This document shows, piece after piece, positions 21,061 to 31,828 of a stretch of 64,000 nt of DNA; position 1 is the first letter of the stretch, and the number at the start of each line of letters is the position of its first letter. The stretch lies in contig NC_080540.1 of assembly GCF_028640845.1 (NCBI RefSeq), positions 284,896,524-284,960,523 of the forward strand, read 5' to 3'. A model generated the notes under the pieces. The model saw only the letters and a program-made list of their open reading frames with translations, made no database searches and was not told the origin of the DNA. This stretch comes from Ahaetulla prasina. Lineage: Eukaryota; Chordata; Lepidosauria; Squamata; Colubridae. A program made the position numbers and the translations under genes.

Positions 21061-21458
21061 CAGGGGTCTCCAACCTTGGTCCCTTTAAGACTTGTGGACT
21101 TCAACTCCCAGAGTCCCTCAGCCAGCAAAGCTGGCTGAGGAACTCTGGGAGTTTTTTATTTATTTATTTACATTTATATCCCGCCCTTCTCCGAAGACTC
21201 AGGGCGGCTTACAGTGTGTAAGGCAATAGTCTCACTCTATTTGTATATTTACAAAGTCAACTTATTGCCCTCCCAACAATCTGGGTCCTCATTTTACCTA
21301 CCTTATAAAGGATGGAAGGCTGAGTCAATCTTGGACCTGGTGGAACTAGAACCTGCAGTAATTGCAGGCAGCTGTTTTAATAACAGGCTTCTTACAGCCT
21401 AAGCCACACCGCGGTTGAAGTCCACAAGTCTTAAAGGGACCAAGGTTGGAGACCCCTG
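21061..21458. mobile_element. Foldback hAT MITE, split by a SINE
   Basis: Starts CAGGGGTCTCCAACCTTGG and ends CCAAGGTTGGAGACCCCTG. A perfect 8-bp duplication CATTATAG flanks it (21053-21060 and 21459-21466). The loop is interrupted by a SINE at about 21147-21415. Confidence 0.9.
21147..21415 (-). mobile_element. tRNA-derived SINE with L2-type 3' end
   Basis: Same family as 6709-6968. The L2-like end TCCGAAGACTCAGGGCGGCT and the tail (TAAA)n are on the left, and the tRNA-like head (GTGTGGCTTAGGCTG.., B-box-like GGTTCTAGTTCC) is on the right. Confidence 0.85.
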
Positions 21459-21571
21459 CATTATAGGATATTTTTTTGAAAACTGGAAGTAAACACTGTT
21501 TTTTGTCAAAAATTTTTTTGTTGTAAATCGTGGTCCTATGACCATTGGTATGCTGAAAATGTAAATATTGG

Positions 21572-21861
21572 CAGAACAGAACAACAGAATAACAGAACAA
21601 CAGAGTTGGGAGGGACCTCGTAGCAGGTCATCTAGTCCAGGGGTCTCCAACCTTGGCAACTTTAAGACTTGTGGACTTCAACTCCCAGAGTTCCTCAGCC
21701 AGCAAAGCTGCAGACAAAGCAAAGCTGGCTGAGGAATTCTGGGAGTTGAAGTCCACAAGTCTTAAATTTGCCAAGGTTGGAGACCCATGATCTAGTCCAA
21801 GACCCCCCACCCAAGCAGGAGACCCTACACCATTTCTGACAGATGGCAGTCCAGTCTAACT
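21572..21861 (-). mobile_element. CR1 LINE 3' tail, split by a foldback MITE
   Basis: AACAGAGTTGGGAGGGACCTC (left part) and CAAGCAGGAGACCCTACACC (right part) are consecutive in CR1 and are separated here by the MITE at 21638-21789. Confidence 0.8.
21638..21789. mobile_element. Foldback hAT MITE (best-preserved copy)
   Basis: A 152-bp near-palindrome, from CAGGGGTCTCCAACCTTGGC to GCCAAGGTTGGAGACCCATG. A perfect 8-bp duplication ATCTAGTC flanks it (21630-21637 and 21790-21797). Confidence 0.93.
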
Positions 21862-21979
21862 GATGAACACCCAAAATCTGATCACATGGATTTTGGATCA
21901 TAAGTACTTTTTAAGGGGTCCATTATGATTTTAAAGAATTACTACGTAACAAATCCTAAGCTGAAAACTACCTGTATAA

Positions 21980-22520
21980 AACAATAAACTGTATTTGTTA
22001 AAAAATGAAACATAACCAGTAAATGGCATAGGAAATATTTTAAACAAATACAGCCCAACATGATTATAGCATTATAATTCTAAAACAATTATAGAAACAC
22101 TGAAAAAAGATCATCCTCCAAACCAGGTGGTTCTCCATAGAGACAATGTTCCATTAGTGTTCGGCTAATAGGTCCTATTTCTACTTCACATTATTTAACA
22201 GGGGAAACCAAGCAACAATCTTTCACCTACCCCTTTTCCAATTTTTTTTTTAACCACATAGAATTTCCTGAATGTGCCGCAATGGCACATGGTGAAATTT
22301 AGGGTATGTTGAAGAACAAGCTGTACATCAACTGTTTTGCTTGCATAATGTTTCCAAGAAATAATATAAATAAACCAAACAAACATAACTACAAAGAAGA
22401 TTGGTTGGCACTGTCCACAAATTAATGTGTAATTTAGAAAAGAAAATTCTTTGAAGATGAAATTATTGCTTCTTTTAGAAATCCCGGGAACATGAGTGGC
22501 ATGATGGAAATGTACTTCAA
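21980..22520. other. No recognised feature
   Basis: AT-rich; nothing recognised. Confidence 0.45.
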
Positions 22521-22703
22521 CTAGTGCTGGGATTCACCAGTTGTAACAACCGGTTCACTTCGCGTGCTCTCCAGAGGCCAGAAATGGGCCCATTTCTGGA
22601 CTTCCAGTACTTCCAGTACTTCCGGTAGGCCCGTTTTTCGCCCTCCCCAGACTGCAGAGGCTTTGGGAGTTGAAGTCCACAAGTCTTAAAGGGACCAAGG
22701 TTG

Positions 22704-22708
22704 GAGAC
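22704..22708. other. Target duplication of gypsy copy A, left (GAGAC)
   Basis: GAGAC here and at 27263-27267 bracket the element exactly at TG..CA ends. Confidence 0.9.
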
Positions 22709-22886
22709 TGTTATGTATCTTTAAATATTTTGGCGGGAAACAAGCACGTTGCTGATTGGTTGAAGCCGCCGGTTAAACAGTATATAAAGGGTTGTTTTTC
22801 CCCAGCTTCGCTGCTGGGTTCACCATATATTAAAGAGCTGTTGTCACTACCCTGGTCTCCAGCCTCGTTACTTCCCGAACTTAACA
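22709..22886 (+). repeat. 5' LTR of gypsy copy A
   Basis: 178 bp, TGTTATGT..CTTAACA. It contains the inverted CCAAT motif GATTGG, a TATA box TATATAAA at 22781-22788, and a possible polyadenylation signal ATTAAA at 22829-22834. The U3 is shorter than in copies B and C. Confidence 0.95.
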
Positions 22887-22887
22887 C

Positions 22888-22905
22888 TGGCGACGAAGGT
22901 GGGAT
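22888..22905 (+). other. Primer-binding site, copy A
   Basis: TGGCGACGAAGGTGGGAT begins one base after the LTR. It resembles the complement of the 3' end of tRNA-Ser(GCT) from memory, about 16 of 18 positions. The same sequence occurs in copies B and C. Confidence 0.7.
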
Positions 22906-22983
22906 CTCGAGGCTAAGGAGCACCAGAACCGAGCTGAAGCACGGAAGAACCGAACCCAGCAAACACAGGGCAGAAAAGCGGAG

Positions 22984-23724
22984 ATGGCCAGTTACACTCC
23001 GCCCGCACCGTTTGACCCAGCTAGAGAGAAATGGGGAACGTACATGACCCGTTTCGAAAGCTTTCTAGAAGCCAACGAACTGCAAGGAGTTCCAGACAAC
23101 CGCAAAAGGGCATACTTCTTGAGCCACTGCGGTCCCGAGGTCATCGACATCGCGGAAGCCCTGGCAGAGCCAACGCCGATACAATCGGTATCGTGGCAAA
23201 CTCTGCAAACCCTGCTAAAAAACCATTTCGCGCCAACGCCGTCCAAATACGTGCGGCGTTTTGAATTTGGAGAGCGCCGGCAGCTAGAGGGCGAATCCAT
23301 CGGCGACTACATGGCCGCCCTGCGGAAAGCCTCCAAAGACTGTGGGTACCGAGACCTGGACGAGGTGCTGCTGGAGCAACTCATCAGGGGGGTCCGAGAC
23401 ATGCGATTGCGGAGGCGGCTGCTATCGAAAAGCAATCTGACGCTGGCAAACGCCCTGGACGAAGCCAGAGCGCATGAAATGTCCACCCAAGCGGCAGAGA
23501 CACTGCAAAAGCCTCTCACACCAAAGGCGAGCACAAAGTCAACCCCGGTGCACCAAGAAGAGATCCAGACCGAATCCGACGGAGAGGATGAGGAAGGGTC
23601 TGCCGAACCGAAAGCGGAAAAGAGGACCGGGACGAATGCGGAAGTTGCGGAGGTCAACACCAGCGCCAACGCTGCAAGTTTAAGGACGCAACATGTCGGC
23701 AGTGCGAGAAGAAAGGGCACCTAG
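22984..23724 (+). pseudogene. gag: gag, copy A (frameshifted near 23600)
   Basis: Structural polyprotein that would assemble the particle. The start MASYTPPAPFDPAREKWGTY is shared with copies B and C, and the ATG is 98 bp after the LTR. The capsid-like region is intact to about residue 205. Then one G is missing compared with copy C near 23600, and the frame runs to an unrelated end at 23724. The two zinc knuckles are still encoded in another frame, about 23630-23735 (CGSCGGQH and CEKKGHLAQVC type). Confidence 0.88.
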
Positions 23725-23874
23725 CTCAAGTCTGTCGAGCTCCCCAACCTTCCCGCCGAAAATTCAAATCGGCCAATCAGAGCGCTGGATCGGCAAGGCG
23801 ACCCGATTGGCTCAAACAAAAAGCGCGGATTCAACCAAACGACTGTGGTCATAGGCGCGCCTCAACCCGAGTGG

Positions 23875-24654
23875 AGAAGAAGATCTTCACCAAACCCAAA
23901 ATAGAAGGAGTACGGTGCCGACTGAAGTGGACACCGGGTCAGCAATCACCATCATGTCCTGGGACACTTTGGTAAGTCACTGCCATCAGTCGCGAAGCGC
24001 CACCTGCAAACACAACGGCTACGAGTCCACGACTACCAAGGGAATCGAATCCCTGTTCGAGGGACCACCTCTGTCCGAGTCGAGTACGGACCACACAAGA
24101 AGACCCTGCCCATCACGATCGTCGAAGGGACCCTGCCTAGTTTGTTGGGACTAGACTGGTTTCGCGCACTGGGCATGGGCGTGACTGGCATCTACAGAAG
24201 TGACTGTAACCTGAAAGACATACTCATGAATGAGTTCGAAGATGTCTTCAAGGACTGCCTGGGCAAGTACAAGGGGACCCCTATTTCCTTCAACTTAGAC
24301 CCCCAGGTAGCCCCCATTAGGTTAAAGGCAAGGAGAGTCCCTTTTGCCCTCAAACCTAAAATTGACAAGGAGCTAGATAAGCTCATAAATCAGGGGATTT
24401 TGGTGCCAGTCGATCACGCAAAGTGGGAGACGCCAATCGTCACCCCAGTAAAACCAGATGGGTCAATTAGAATCTGCGCTGACTACAAGGCGACGCTAAA
24501 CAAAGCCTTACAGAAAAGCGCTTACCCGGTTCCCGTGGTGCAACAATTGCTGCACTCTTTGGGGCAAGGGCAAGTCTTTGCAAAGTTAGACTTGGCCCAA
24601 GCCTACCAGCAACTGCCCGTAGACGCCAACACAGCGAAGCCCAAACGATTGTAA
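23875..24654 (+). pseudogene. pol: pol, copy A: protease and start of reverse transcriptase
   Basis: Aspartic protease motif VDTGSAITIMSWDTL is at about 23930-23970, followed by a frameshift. After the protease the frame reopens at 24142 with LGLDWFRALGMGVTGI and the RT N-terminal region (NEFEDVFKDCLGKYKG, APIRLKARRVPFALKP, RICADYKATLNKAL, VFAKLDLAQAYQQLPVD). The last contains the first catalytic Asp region. It stops at 24654 because one base is missing from the codons for the T-A-E stretch seen in copy C. Confidence 0.85.
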
Positions 24655-25743
24655 CTCACAGGGGTGCATTCAAGTGTACCCGATTACAATTTGGGGTGAG
24701 TGTGGCACCGGGGCTGTTCCAAAACTTAATGGAACGACTTCTGCAAGGGCTCCCAGGGGTAGTTCCCTACTTCGATGATGTATTGATATCAGCGAAACGT
24801 AGAGGAATTGGGGAGCGTCTGAGAAAGGTTCTGGGCATTTTCCGGTCAGCGGACTAAAGGTTAAAGTGAACAAATGCCAGATAGGGGTAGAATCCGTCGA
24901 ATTCTTGGGCTACCGAATAGACAAGAAAGGAATTCACCCACTGAGAGCAAGGTCAAGGCAATCAGAAAGGCTCCAGCGCCCAAAAACAAAACAGAGCTAC
25001 AGGCATTCCTGGGGCTAGTGAATTTTCTGGTTTTTAAAAACAAAGCGACCGTTGCTGAACCGCTGCATAAGCTTCTAGGGAAAAATACTGTTTGGTCTTG
25101 GGGAAAGTCGGAAAGTAGGGCTTTCGAAGCAGTAAAAAACCTGCTCTCGAGCGATAGCCTGCTCATCCAATATCATAGCTCATTGCCATTAGTGCTGGTT
25201 TGCGATGCCTCCCCTTACGGGGTGGGGGCTGTGCTCAGCCACAGACTTCCAAACGGCACAGAAGCCCCTATAGCCTTCTACTCCAGAACGATGTCCTCCA
25301 CAGAGAGGAACTATAGCCAGTTAGATAAGGAAGCGCTAGCAATTGTGTCAGGGGTAAAAAAATTTCACGAATATGTTTTTGGGCGAGAGTTTGAAATTGT
25401 GACTGACCACAGACCGTTGTTAGGAATACTGGCAGGCGACCGCCCAACGCCTGTGGCACTTTCGCCACGATTGACCCGATGGACTATTTTCTTAGCCGCT
25501 TATTCCTACAAGCTGCAGCATCGACCGGGAAAAGAAGTGGGGCATGCGGACGCGTTAAGTAGATGCCCACTGCCAGGGGCGATCGAAGACCCCACTCCGG
25601 GGACGCCCATCCTGCTAATTGACTCTTTGGACTCTGGCCCAGTCACATCTAAGGAAGTGGCTCGGGCATCATACCGGGACATTATGCTAAGGACTGTACT
25701 CGGTTGGGTACAAAGAGGGTGGCCGCTCTTGGCGACGGTTTAA
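24655..25743 (+). pseudogene. pol: pol, copy A: reverse transcriptase catalytic part and RNase H
   Basis: The YFDD catalytic box is encoded near 24770-24781, in a frame different from the preceding block. From 24874 the frame reads through the RT thumb/connection (KAIRKAPAPKNKTELQAFLG) and RNase H with DASPYGVGAVLSH, QLDKEALAIVSGVKKF and TDHRPLLGIL, giving the D-E-D residues. One or more bases are missing around 24855-24940 and again near 25720, before integrase. Confidence 0.85.
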
Positions 25744-25831
25744 GGAATTTGTAAAGCGTGAGGAGCTCTCGGCTCAAGGGGTGCCTGCTATGGGGGATCG
25801 GTGGTAATCCCGGAGAAATTGAGGGAAGGTA

Positions 25832-27034
25832 TTGGACCTCCTCCACGAGGGTCACCCAGGGATCGTAAGGATGAAGGGGGTAGCAAGAAGCTATGTGTGG
25901 TGGGCACTCATGGGCTCAGAGATTGCTGAGAGGGTAGGAAATGCCAGGCTTGCCAAGAGTCCAGACCTCTACCCCAACGGCCCCAGTCAGGAATGGGAAA
26001 AACCCCAAGGGCCCTGGTCGAGAATCCACATTGATTTTGCTGGCCCTTTCCACGGCCAAACCTTCCTAGTGGTTGTCGACGCTTTCTCTAAATGGTTGGA
26101 GATCATACTCATGAAATCCACGACAGCCGAGGCAGTAATCGCAGCCCTGCGCCACCTATTCGCAACCCACGGGTTGCCTGACACGCTGGTATCCGACAAC
26201 GGCCCGCAATTCACGGCAGCCCAGTTTGAGGAATACTTGGCAGAGGAGGGCATCCGACATGCCCTCTCTGCGCCTTTCCACCCTGCGTCGAATGGCCTTG
26301 CAGAGCGTTCCGTCCGGAGCGCTAAGGAGGCATTGTCCAGGCTCAAGCCAGGTGACTGGCAAACAAAGAGAGATTTCTTTCTGGCTGTTCAGCATAGAAC
26401 CCCAAGCACGGCTACAGGCAGAAGCCCAGCCGAATTATTGATGGGACGGAAACTCCGGTGCCCACTTGACCGTTTGAATCCCCATTACACACCAGAGGGT
26501 TACAAGGGGGAACTAGAAAAAACGAGAGAAATGGGCATAGGCGACCGAGTGTGGGCCCGCAACTATGGGGACGGCCCAAGTTGGCTAGCAGGGCAAATCA
26601 TAAAAGCAACCGGTCCAAAATCATACTTGGTTGAGTTAAAAGACAACCGAGTATGGAGGCGCCACATAGATCAGATAAGGAAACGACTAGCTGAACAACC
26701 CGAACTAAATGAGACAGATCATGACCACTCATTATTTGATCCCACAGCTGACCATAACCCGGGGGAGGCGCAAGACTTAGCTGAGGTCCCGGAGGTCCAG
26801 CGACGCCATCAGGTTCCCGATGGAAACAGCAGGGAAAATTCAAAAAGTAATCCAGGGCCGGATGGCCAAGAAAAAGAGCCTGCAAGTAATCCAGGGCCCG
26901 ATGGCCTAGAGGAAGAGTTGGGAGGAGAAAACAGCCCCTCCGACCAGCTCAAAATACCACCCAGGACTGAACCGCGCAGGTCCGAAAGAATTAGGAGACG
27001 CCCAGGTTATTTGCGTGACTACGTCGAAAAATAA
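25832..27034 (+). pseudogene. pol: pol, copy A: integrase
   Basis: About 400 residues. The N-terminal zinc finger is damaged: LLHEGHPG is present, but the CxxC pair seen in copy C (KCQACQ) is replaced by out-of-frame residues. Three one-base deletions (in G, C and G runs, about 25936-25990) shift and then restore the frame. The catalytic core is present: HIDFAGPFHG, VSDNGPQF and GLAERSV give D, D and E with 35 residues between the last two. A GPKSYLVEL (GPY/F-like) module and a basic C-terminus follow. There is no chromodomain. Confidence 0.88.
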
Positions 27035-27072
27035 CATGTAAATAATATGTAAATAGTGGTAAAGTGTTTTCT

Positions 27073-27085
27073 GGGAGGGGAGGAG
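27073..27085 (+). other. Polypurine tract, copy A
   Basis: GGGAGGGGAGGAG lies directly before the 3' LTR, the usual plus-strand primer position. Confidence 0.85.
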
Positions 27086-27262
27086 TGTTATGTATCTTTA
27101 AATATTTTGGCGGGAAACAAGCACGTTGCTGATTGGTTGAAGCCGCCGGTTAAACAGTATATAAAGGGTTGTTTTCCCCAGCTTCGTTGCTGGGTTCACC
27201 ATATATTAAAGAGCTGTTGTCACTACCCTGGTCTCCAGCCTCGTTACTTCCCGAACTTAACA
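27086..27262 (+). repeat. 3' LTR of gypsy copy A
   Basis: 177 bp. It differs from the 5' LTR by one T in a T-run and one C/T substitution (TTCGCTG versus TTCGTTG). GAGAC follows at 27263-27267. Confidence 0.95.
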
Positions 27263-27564
27263 GAGACCCCTGCTCCAGGAGGTGAAAATGGCCTCCCCTG
27301 GGCACCAGAGGCCCTCCAGAGACTGAAAACAGGCCTATTTCCAGACTTCTGGTAGGCCCGTTATTCACTCTCCCAGAGCCTCTGCGCACAGCCTGCACTT
27401 ACTGGCATCCAAAACAGGCCGCGTGGAGACTCCTGGGAGGGACGGGGTGGGCGGGGTCACTCAGTCCTTGGAACAACCAGTTCAGTGAACCAGATTAAAA
27501 TTAATATCCGGTTCACGCGGACCGGTGCAAACCGATAGAATCCCACCCCTGACTTCAACCCTCT

Positions 27565-28445
27565 CCATCTTGAGGTTCTTCAAATGCCATCTACTTAAAC
27601 TCCCTTTATGTCAAACATGTATCGTATTTAACTGGAGAAGATTGATCATTAGGTCTGAATGAGAGAACTACTCAGGTCCCAGACTATTCAAAAGAAAAGC
27701 ATTCCTATTTTCTTATTTTCTTTTTTGTTCTGGGAAGTCTGGGGGGTGGGTGGGGGGAGGGGGGTGGGATGTAATGGGAAAATTTTTTATTGTAAAACTT
27801 ATTCCTATTTTCTTAAAGCACCCTTAACCCTAAAGAATAAGATAACTCTTGGATTGATTCTCAAGATTCATGGAAATATGATCCGTGATAAGACATCCCA
27901 AGCTTTCTTCAGATCATTTGGATATTAACAAGTTAGGGCCCCAAATCTCAAAACTAATACCTTGATCTGTGCTCACAAAACAATAGACAATTATAATTTT
28001 CTGAAGGTATTTAACCCGCAGATACAAGATATTTGGGTGCAAAGACAGGCATATCTTTGGACACACAATTGCACCCTTTCCTGAATTGAGAAAACTTTTT
28101 GTTTGTCACTCATGCCCTGGTCATTTCCTGTATTACTGCAAGGTGACCTGAGCAACAGCCTTGTCACAATTACATTGACTCCTTCCTTGTGGTCAAGCAG
28201 GTAGGGTATGTGACAGACTTCATTGGCTAAATTATTTTGGCTGGTGGGATTTAGGAAGTTCAAGAAAGCCTTTACCATTTTCATCACCTTATGAAACATT
28301 TTGCTCCTTGATGAGGTTGGCCTTCACTCTACTGATCTTTTTGAAAAGAGTTAAGGCCTGGACTTGTCAATTAACAAGGAGAAACAATCGTGCTAGCCAA
28401 CTCTGGGGGTGCTTGATGGCTTGGGGGGCTCTCTGTTTATGGTCT
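27565..28445. other. No recognised feature
   Basis: AT-rich sequence with a G-rich run at about 27735-27765; no gene or repeat recognised. Confidence 0.45.
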
Positions 28446-28450
28446 GTTTT

Positions 28451-28795
28451 TGTTGCTCCCCTCTGGGAGGAAGGTTCAAAGTATTTCTAGCAGGACTACC
28501 AGATTCTGTAACAGCTTTGTTTCCTACGCCATCCATCTGATAAACTTGCAAGATTCGTTTTTCTTGCCATATGTATGTATACAACCAAACTAGACTGTGT
28601 TGTTGTTTCTCTGTGTCATATAATATATATGTGTATGTGGGTATATGCATATTTTTTGTCATGTTTATGTAGTGTGGATTGAAGGTGGTGTCCTTTTGAA
28701 AGCTGCATGCAACGGAATTTCATTTTAATGTATGCTGATTAGTATACACTTAAAGTGACAATAAAGTTATTCTAAGTCTAAGTCTTTTAACTTTG
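28451..28795 (+). mobile_element. L3/L2-related LINE, ORF2 C-terminus with (TCTAAG) tail
   Basis: The + strand encodes PSGRKVQSISSRTTRFCNSF then VSYAIHLINL, the same final motif as the L3 LINE at 44645 ('RRYRALHTRTTRHKNSFFPN..'). The 3' UTR ends GTGACAATAAAGTTATTC followed by TCTAAG units. It is a distinct family from the ATTCT-tailed one. Confidence 0.65.
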
Positions 28796-28995
28796 TAAGT
28801 ATGTTAACCATTTCCTGGTTATATTGACAACCACAGTTATAATTTTTCTCAGCTGATATGTACATTTGTACTGTGTTTCTACTTGTTTTAACTGATCTTT
28901 TGTTTCTTCACTGCCCAGAATCACTTGTCTGAGTTGGGCACTATAGAAATTGAATAAATAAATAAGTATCATCTTCTTTTAATGACCCCATAATC

Positions 28996-29272
28996 CAGGG
29001 GGGAAATCCATCAGGTTCTGACAGGTTCTGGAGAACCGGTAGCAGAAATGTTGGGTAGTTTGAAGAACCGGCAAATACCACCTCTGGCTGGTCCCAGAGT
29101 GGGGAGGGAATGAAGATTTTGCAATATCCTTCCCCCAGGAGTGGGGAGGGAATGGAGATTTTGCAGTATCTTTCCCCTGCCATGCCCACCAAGCCACACC
29201 CACCAAGCCACCCGATGCCCACCAAGCCACACCCACAGAACTAGTAGTAAAAAAAATTGAATTTCACCACTG
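28996..29272 (+). mobile_element. Non-autonomous hAT element, family 'AACCGGTAG'
   Basis: Starts CAGGGGGGAAATCCATCAGG and ends TTGAATTTCACCACTG. A perfect 8-bp duplication CCATAATC flanks it (28988-28995 and 29273-29280). It has two of the roughly 41-bp internal units. Confidence 0.95.
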
Positions 29273-29299
29273 CCATAATCCCTTGAGGGTGGAATCCAG

Positions 29300-29490
29300 T
29301 AACTAAATGTTTACTGGCCAGATACCCTTCCTGTCACCAGTGTGGAATTATATTAAGCAGATATATTCTCATTGTGCCCAAAGAGAGAAACATCTGCCTC
29401 TACCTAGGATCGAACTCACAGCCTCCTGATTATGAGGTGAGAGCTTCACCTCTAGGCCACCACACCAATCCAAATAAATAAATAAATATC
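29300..29490 (-). mobile_element. tRNA-derived SINE, third family
   Basis: The minus strand has a tRNA-like head: GTGGCCTAGAGGTGAAGCTC (A-box region) and GTGAGTTCGATCCTAGG (B-box region). A body without L2 similarity follows. A (TAAA)n run is at the right edge of the feature. Not a tRNA gene: no acceptor-stem pairing at the expected distance. Confidence 0.6.
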
Positions 29491-29551
29491 CCTGGCACTA
29501 ATCTCATCACCCTCCTGCCTGTCCACATTTCCCACTTGAAAAAGTTCAATA

Positions 29552-29926
29552 CAGATAGTCCTTGACTTATAGTTAGTGACCATTTGAAGTTACAATGTCA
29601 CTGAAAAAAGTCACTTACAGTCGTTTTTCACACTTAACGACCATTGCAGCATCCCCTTGGTCATGTGATCAAAATTCAGACATTTGGAAACTGACTCATA
29701 TTTATGACGATTGCAGTGTCCCGTGGTCACTACGACCTTCTGATGAACAAAGTCAATGGGGAAACCAGATTCACTAACAACCCTGTTACTAACTTAACAA
29801 CTGTCGTGATTCACTTAATAACTGTGGCATGAAAAGTCATAAAATGGGGCAAAATTACTTAACCAATATCTCATTTAGCAGTGGAAATTTGGGATACAAT
29901 TTTGGTCATAAGCCAAGGACTACCTC
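29552..29926 (+). mobile_element. Tc1/mariner-like MITE, TA-flanked
   Basis: Ends are CAGATAGTCCTTGACTTATA and GCCAAGGACTACCTC, inverted and bounded by TA on both sides (29550-29551 and 29927-29928). The interior has CGTTTTTCACACTTAACGAC and GGTCATGTGATCAAAATTC, as in the copy at 13855 but in the opposite direction. Confidence 0.8.
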
Positions 29927-29934
29927 TAGTTGAT

Positions 29935-30555
29935 TTTCTTTTTAAATTGGCTTTAACATCATTGTGACTCAGCATTCCAGGACTTCTGAAATTTATTTTT
30001 ATAGAATCATTTCTAAACAATATTTGGGAAGATTTTGTATCTGTTATCCAAAGAAAATGTTAACCAATTTCATTTTTCTTTTGTTAATTTTGACAATCAC
30101 CAATCAACTTTTTTTTCCTCTTGCCTGCTTAAGTATGTTTTTTCCTCAGGTCACAAAAGCACATTATAAAACAATGCACAAAAGACATTTATTATAAAGA
30201 CCATATGAAATTAAAATAACTGCTGAGCAGCTTCTTGAAATGTGGACAGTACACCACAGTGGAGATATATTTTATTTTTAACTTTAAAAAATTATTGAGT
30301 TACAAGTGAATGCCTTATGGTCATTAGCTTCCTTCCTTGAGCATCCATAAATATAAAGTATGCAATTTAATAAAATTAATTTAGCCGTTTATTGCAAACA
30401 TTTCTTTGGCGCCTAATGGGTTTGTTTTCTCCTTATGGCAACACTGCTTAAAATGTAACCATGTTAATATTTTCTTCATATTTGCTGCACTTCTTTCCTA
30501 TGAAATTGCACACTGGTCTATATTCATTTTGGCGAAATAGATCAGCAAGGGTAGT
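29935..30555. other. No recognised feature
   Basis: AT-rich; nothing recognised. Confidence 0.45.
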
Positions 30556-30559
30556 TTTT

Positions 30560-31458
30560 AGTTAGAGGGAGTAATAACACATAGTGTTATTAGTGTCATA
30601 GATGACACCAGGCTGGCAAGAATCGCCAACACTGCAGAAGATAGGCTCAAGATACAGAAGGATCTTGACAGACTTGAACATTGGGCGCTAGCTAACAAAA
30701 TGAAATTCAACAGTGAAAAAAGTAAGGTTCTATATTTAGGCAAAAAAACAAACAAAATGCACAGGTACAGTATATGTGGTACCTTGCTCAATAGTAGTAA
30801 CTGTGAGAGGGATCTTGGAGTCCTAGTGGACAACCATTTAGATATGAGCCAGCAGTGTGCAGCAAAAAAGCCAATACAGTTCTGGGCTGCATAAACAGAG
30901 GGATAGAATCAAGATCACGTGAAGTGTTAATACCACTTTATAATGCCTTGGTAAGGCCACACTTGGAATATTGCATTTAGTTTTGGTTGCCACGATGTAA
31001 AAAAGATGTTGAGACTCTAGAAAGAATGCAGAGAAGAGCAACAAAGATGATTAGGGGACTGGAGGTTATAACATATGAAGAACGGTTGCAGGAACTGGGT
31101 ATGTCTAGTTTAATGAAAAGAAGGACTAGGGGAGACAGGATAGCAGTGTTCCAATATCTCAGGGGTTGCCACAAAGAAGAGTGAGTCAAACTATTCTCCA
31201 AAGCACCTGAGGGTAGAACAAGAAGCAATGGGTGGAAACTAATCAAGGAGAGAAGCAACTTAGAACTAAGGAGAAATTTCCTGACAGTTAAAACAATTAA
31301 TCAGTGGAACAACTTGCCTCCAGAAGTTGTGAATGCTCCAACACTGGAAATTTTTAAGAAAATATTGGATAACCATTTGTCTGAAGCGGTATAAGTTTTC
31401 CTGCCTGGGCAGGAAGTTGGACTAGAAGACCTCCAAGGTCCCTTCCAACTCTGTTATT
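30560..31458 (+). mobile_element. CR1 LINE, last part of reverse transcriptase to 3' end
   Basis: Longest CR1 copy here. It starts within the RT domain, just after the YADD-type box (DDTRLARIANTAEDRLKIQ), then [74 protein letters not shown] and NQWNNLPPEVVNAPTLEIF. The 3' UTR ends CCCTTCCAACTCTGTTATTA. The frame is broken at about 30890 and 31184. Confidence 0.9.
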
Positions 31459-31464
31459 ATGATA

Positions 31465-31826
31465 ATAACTGTAATGGACTGTGAGAATAACCTTGAGAAA
31501 GAAGAATCATAACCAAGACAACAGACAGATAAGAGAAATTGCAGGAATGTAATTTGAGGAAACATCTCAAATTTCTTCTCCCCCCCCCCACTTTCCTTGG
31601 AACTAAAGGCAGACAAAATTTCCTCATATTCCATCCATTCAAACAACTTTAGAACCCCTTTATAGGCAAAGATACTTTGGCAAGAGATGTGGCTCAAATT
31701 AATTTTCCCCTTGTCAACATTCCTACTAACAAACCCAACCAAAAGCAAGCACAGATTCAATCTCTTAATGCAAAACTTTAACCAGTACATCATATTAGCA
31801 AACATGATGGCAAAACCAGATCTAAC
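31465..31826. other. No recognised feature
   Basis: Includes a C-run at 31579-31589; no gene recognised. Confidence 0.4.
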
Positions 31827-31828
31827 TA

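Larger units (their letters stand above)
20906..21974 (+). mobile_element. Tc1/mariner-like MITE hosting several nested elements
   Basis: The left end CAGGTAGACCTTTTCTTACA and right end GCTGAAAACTACCTG are inverted versions of the family at 13855 and 29552. Its own sequence is visible at 20906-21060, 21467-21571 and 21862-21974 (CTGATCACATGG, GGTCCTATGACCATTGG). In between sit a hAT MITE containing a SINE, and a CR1 tail containing another hAT MITE. Confidence 0.55.
22709..27262 (+). mobile_element. Ty3/gypsy LTR retrotransposon, copy A
   Basis: Complete 4.55-kb element: 5' LTR, primer-binding site, gag, pol in the order protease, reverse transcriptase, RNase H, integrase, polypurine tract and 3' LTR. 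Integrase last is the Ty3/gypsy order; there is no env frame. The LTRs differ by one substitution and one T in a T-run, so insertion is recent. The coding region is interrupted by single-base deletions; at least those in the integrase zinc finger are in homopolymers. It cannot make full proteins as assembled. Confidence 0.95.
22522..27551 (+). mobile_element. Non-autonomous hAT element containing gypsy copy A
   Basis: Left end TAGTGCTGGGATTCACC and right end ATAGAATCCCACCCCTG are inverted, with the first C mutated. A perfect 8-bp duplication ACTTCAAC flanks it (22514-22521 and 27552-27559). Its own sequence is 22522-22655 and about 27270-27551 (motifs GAGGCCAGAAATGGGC, CCAAAACAGGCCGCGTG). It is shared with the element at 35143-35578, which lacks the retrotransposon. 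A partial foldback MITE (about 22660-22708) also lies in it. Confidence 0.8.
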
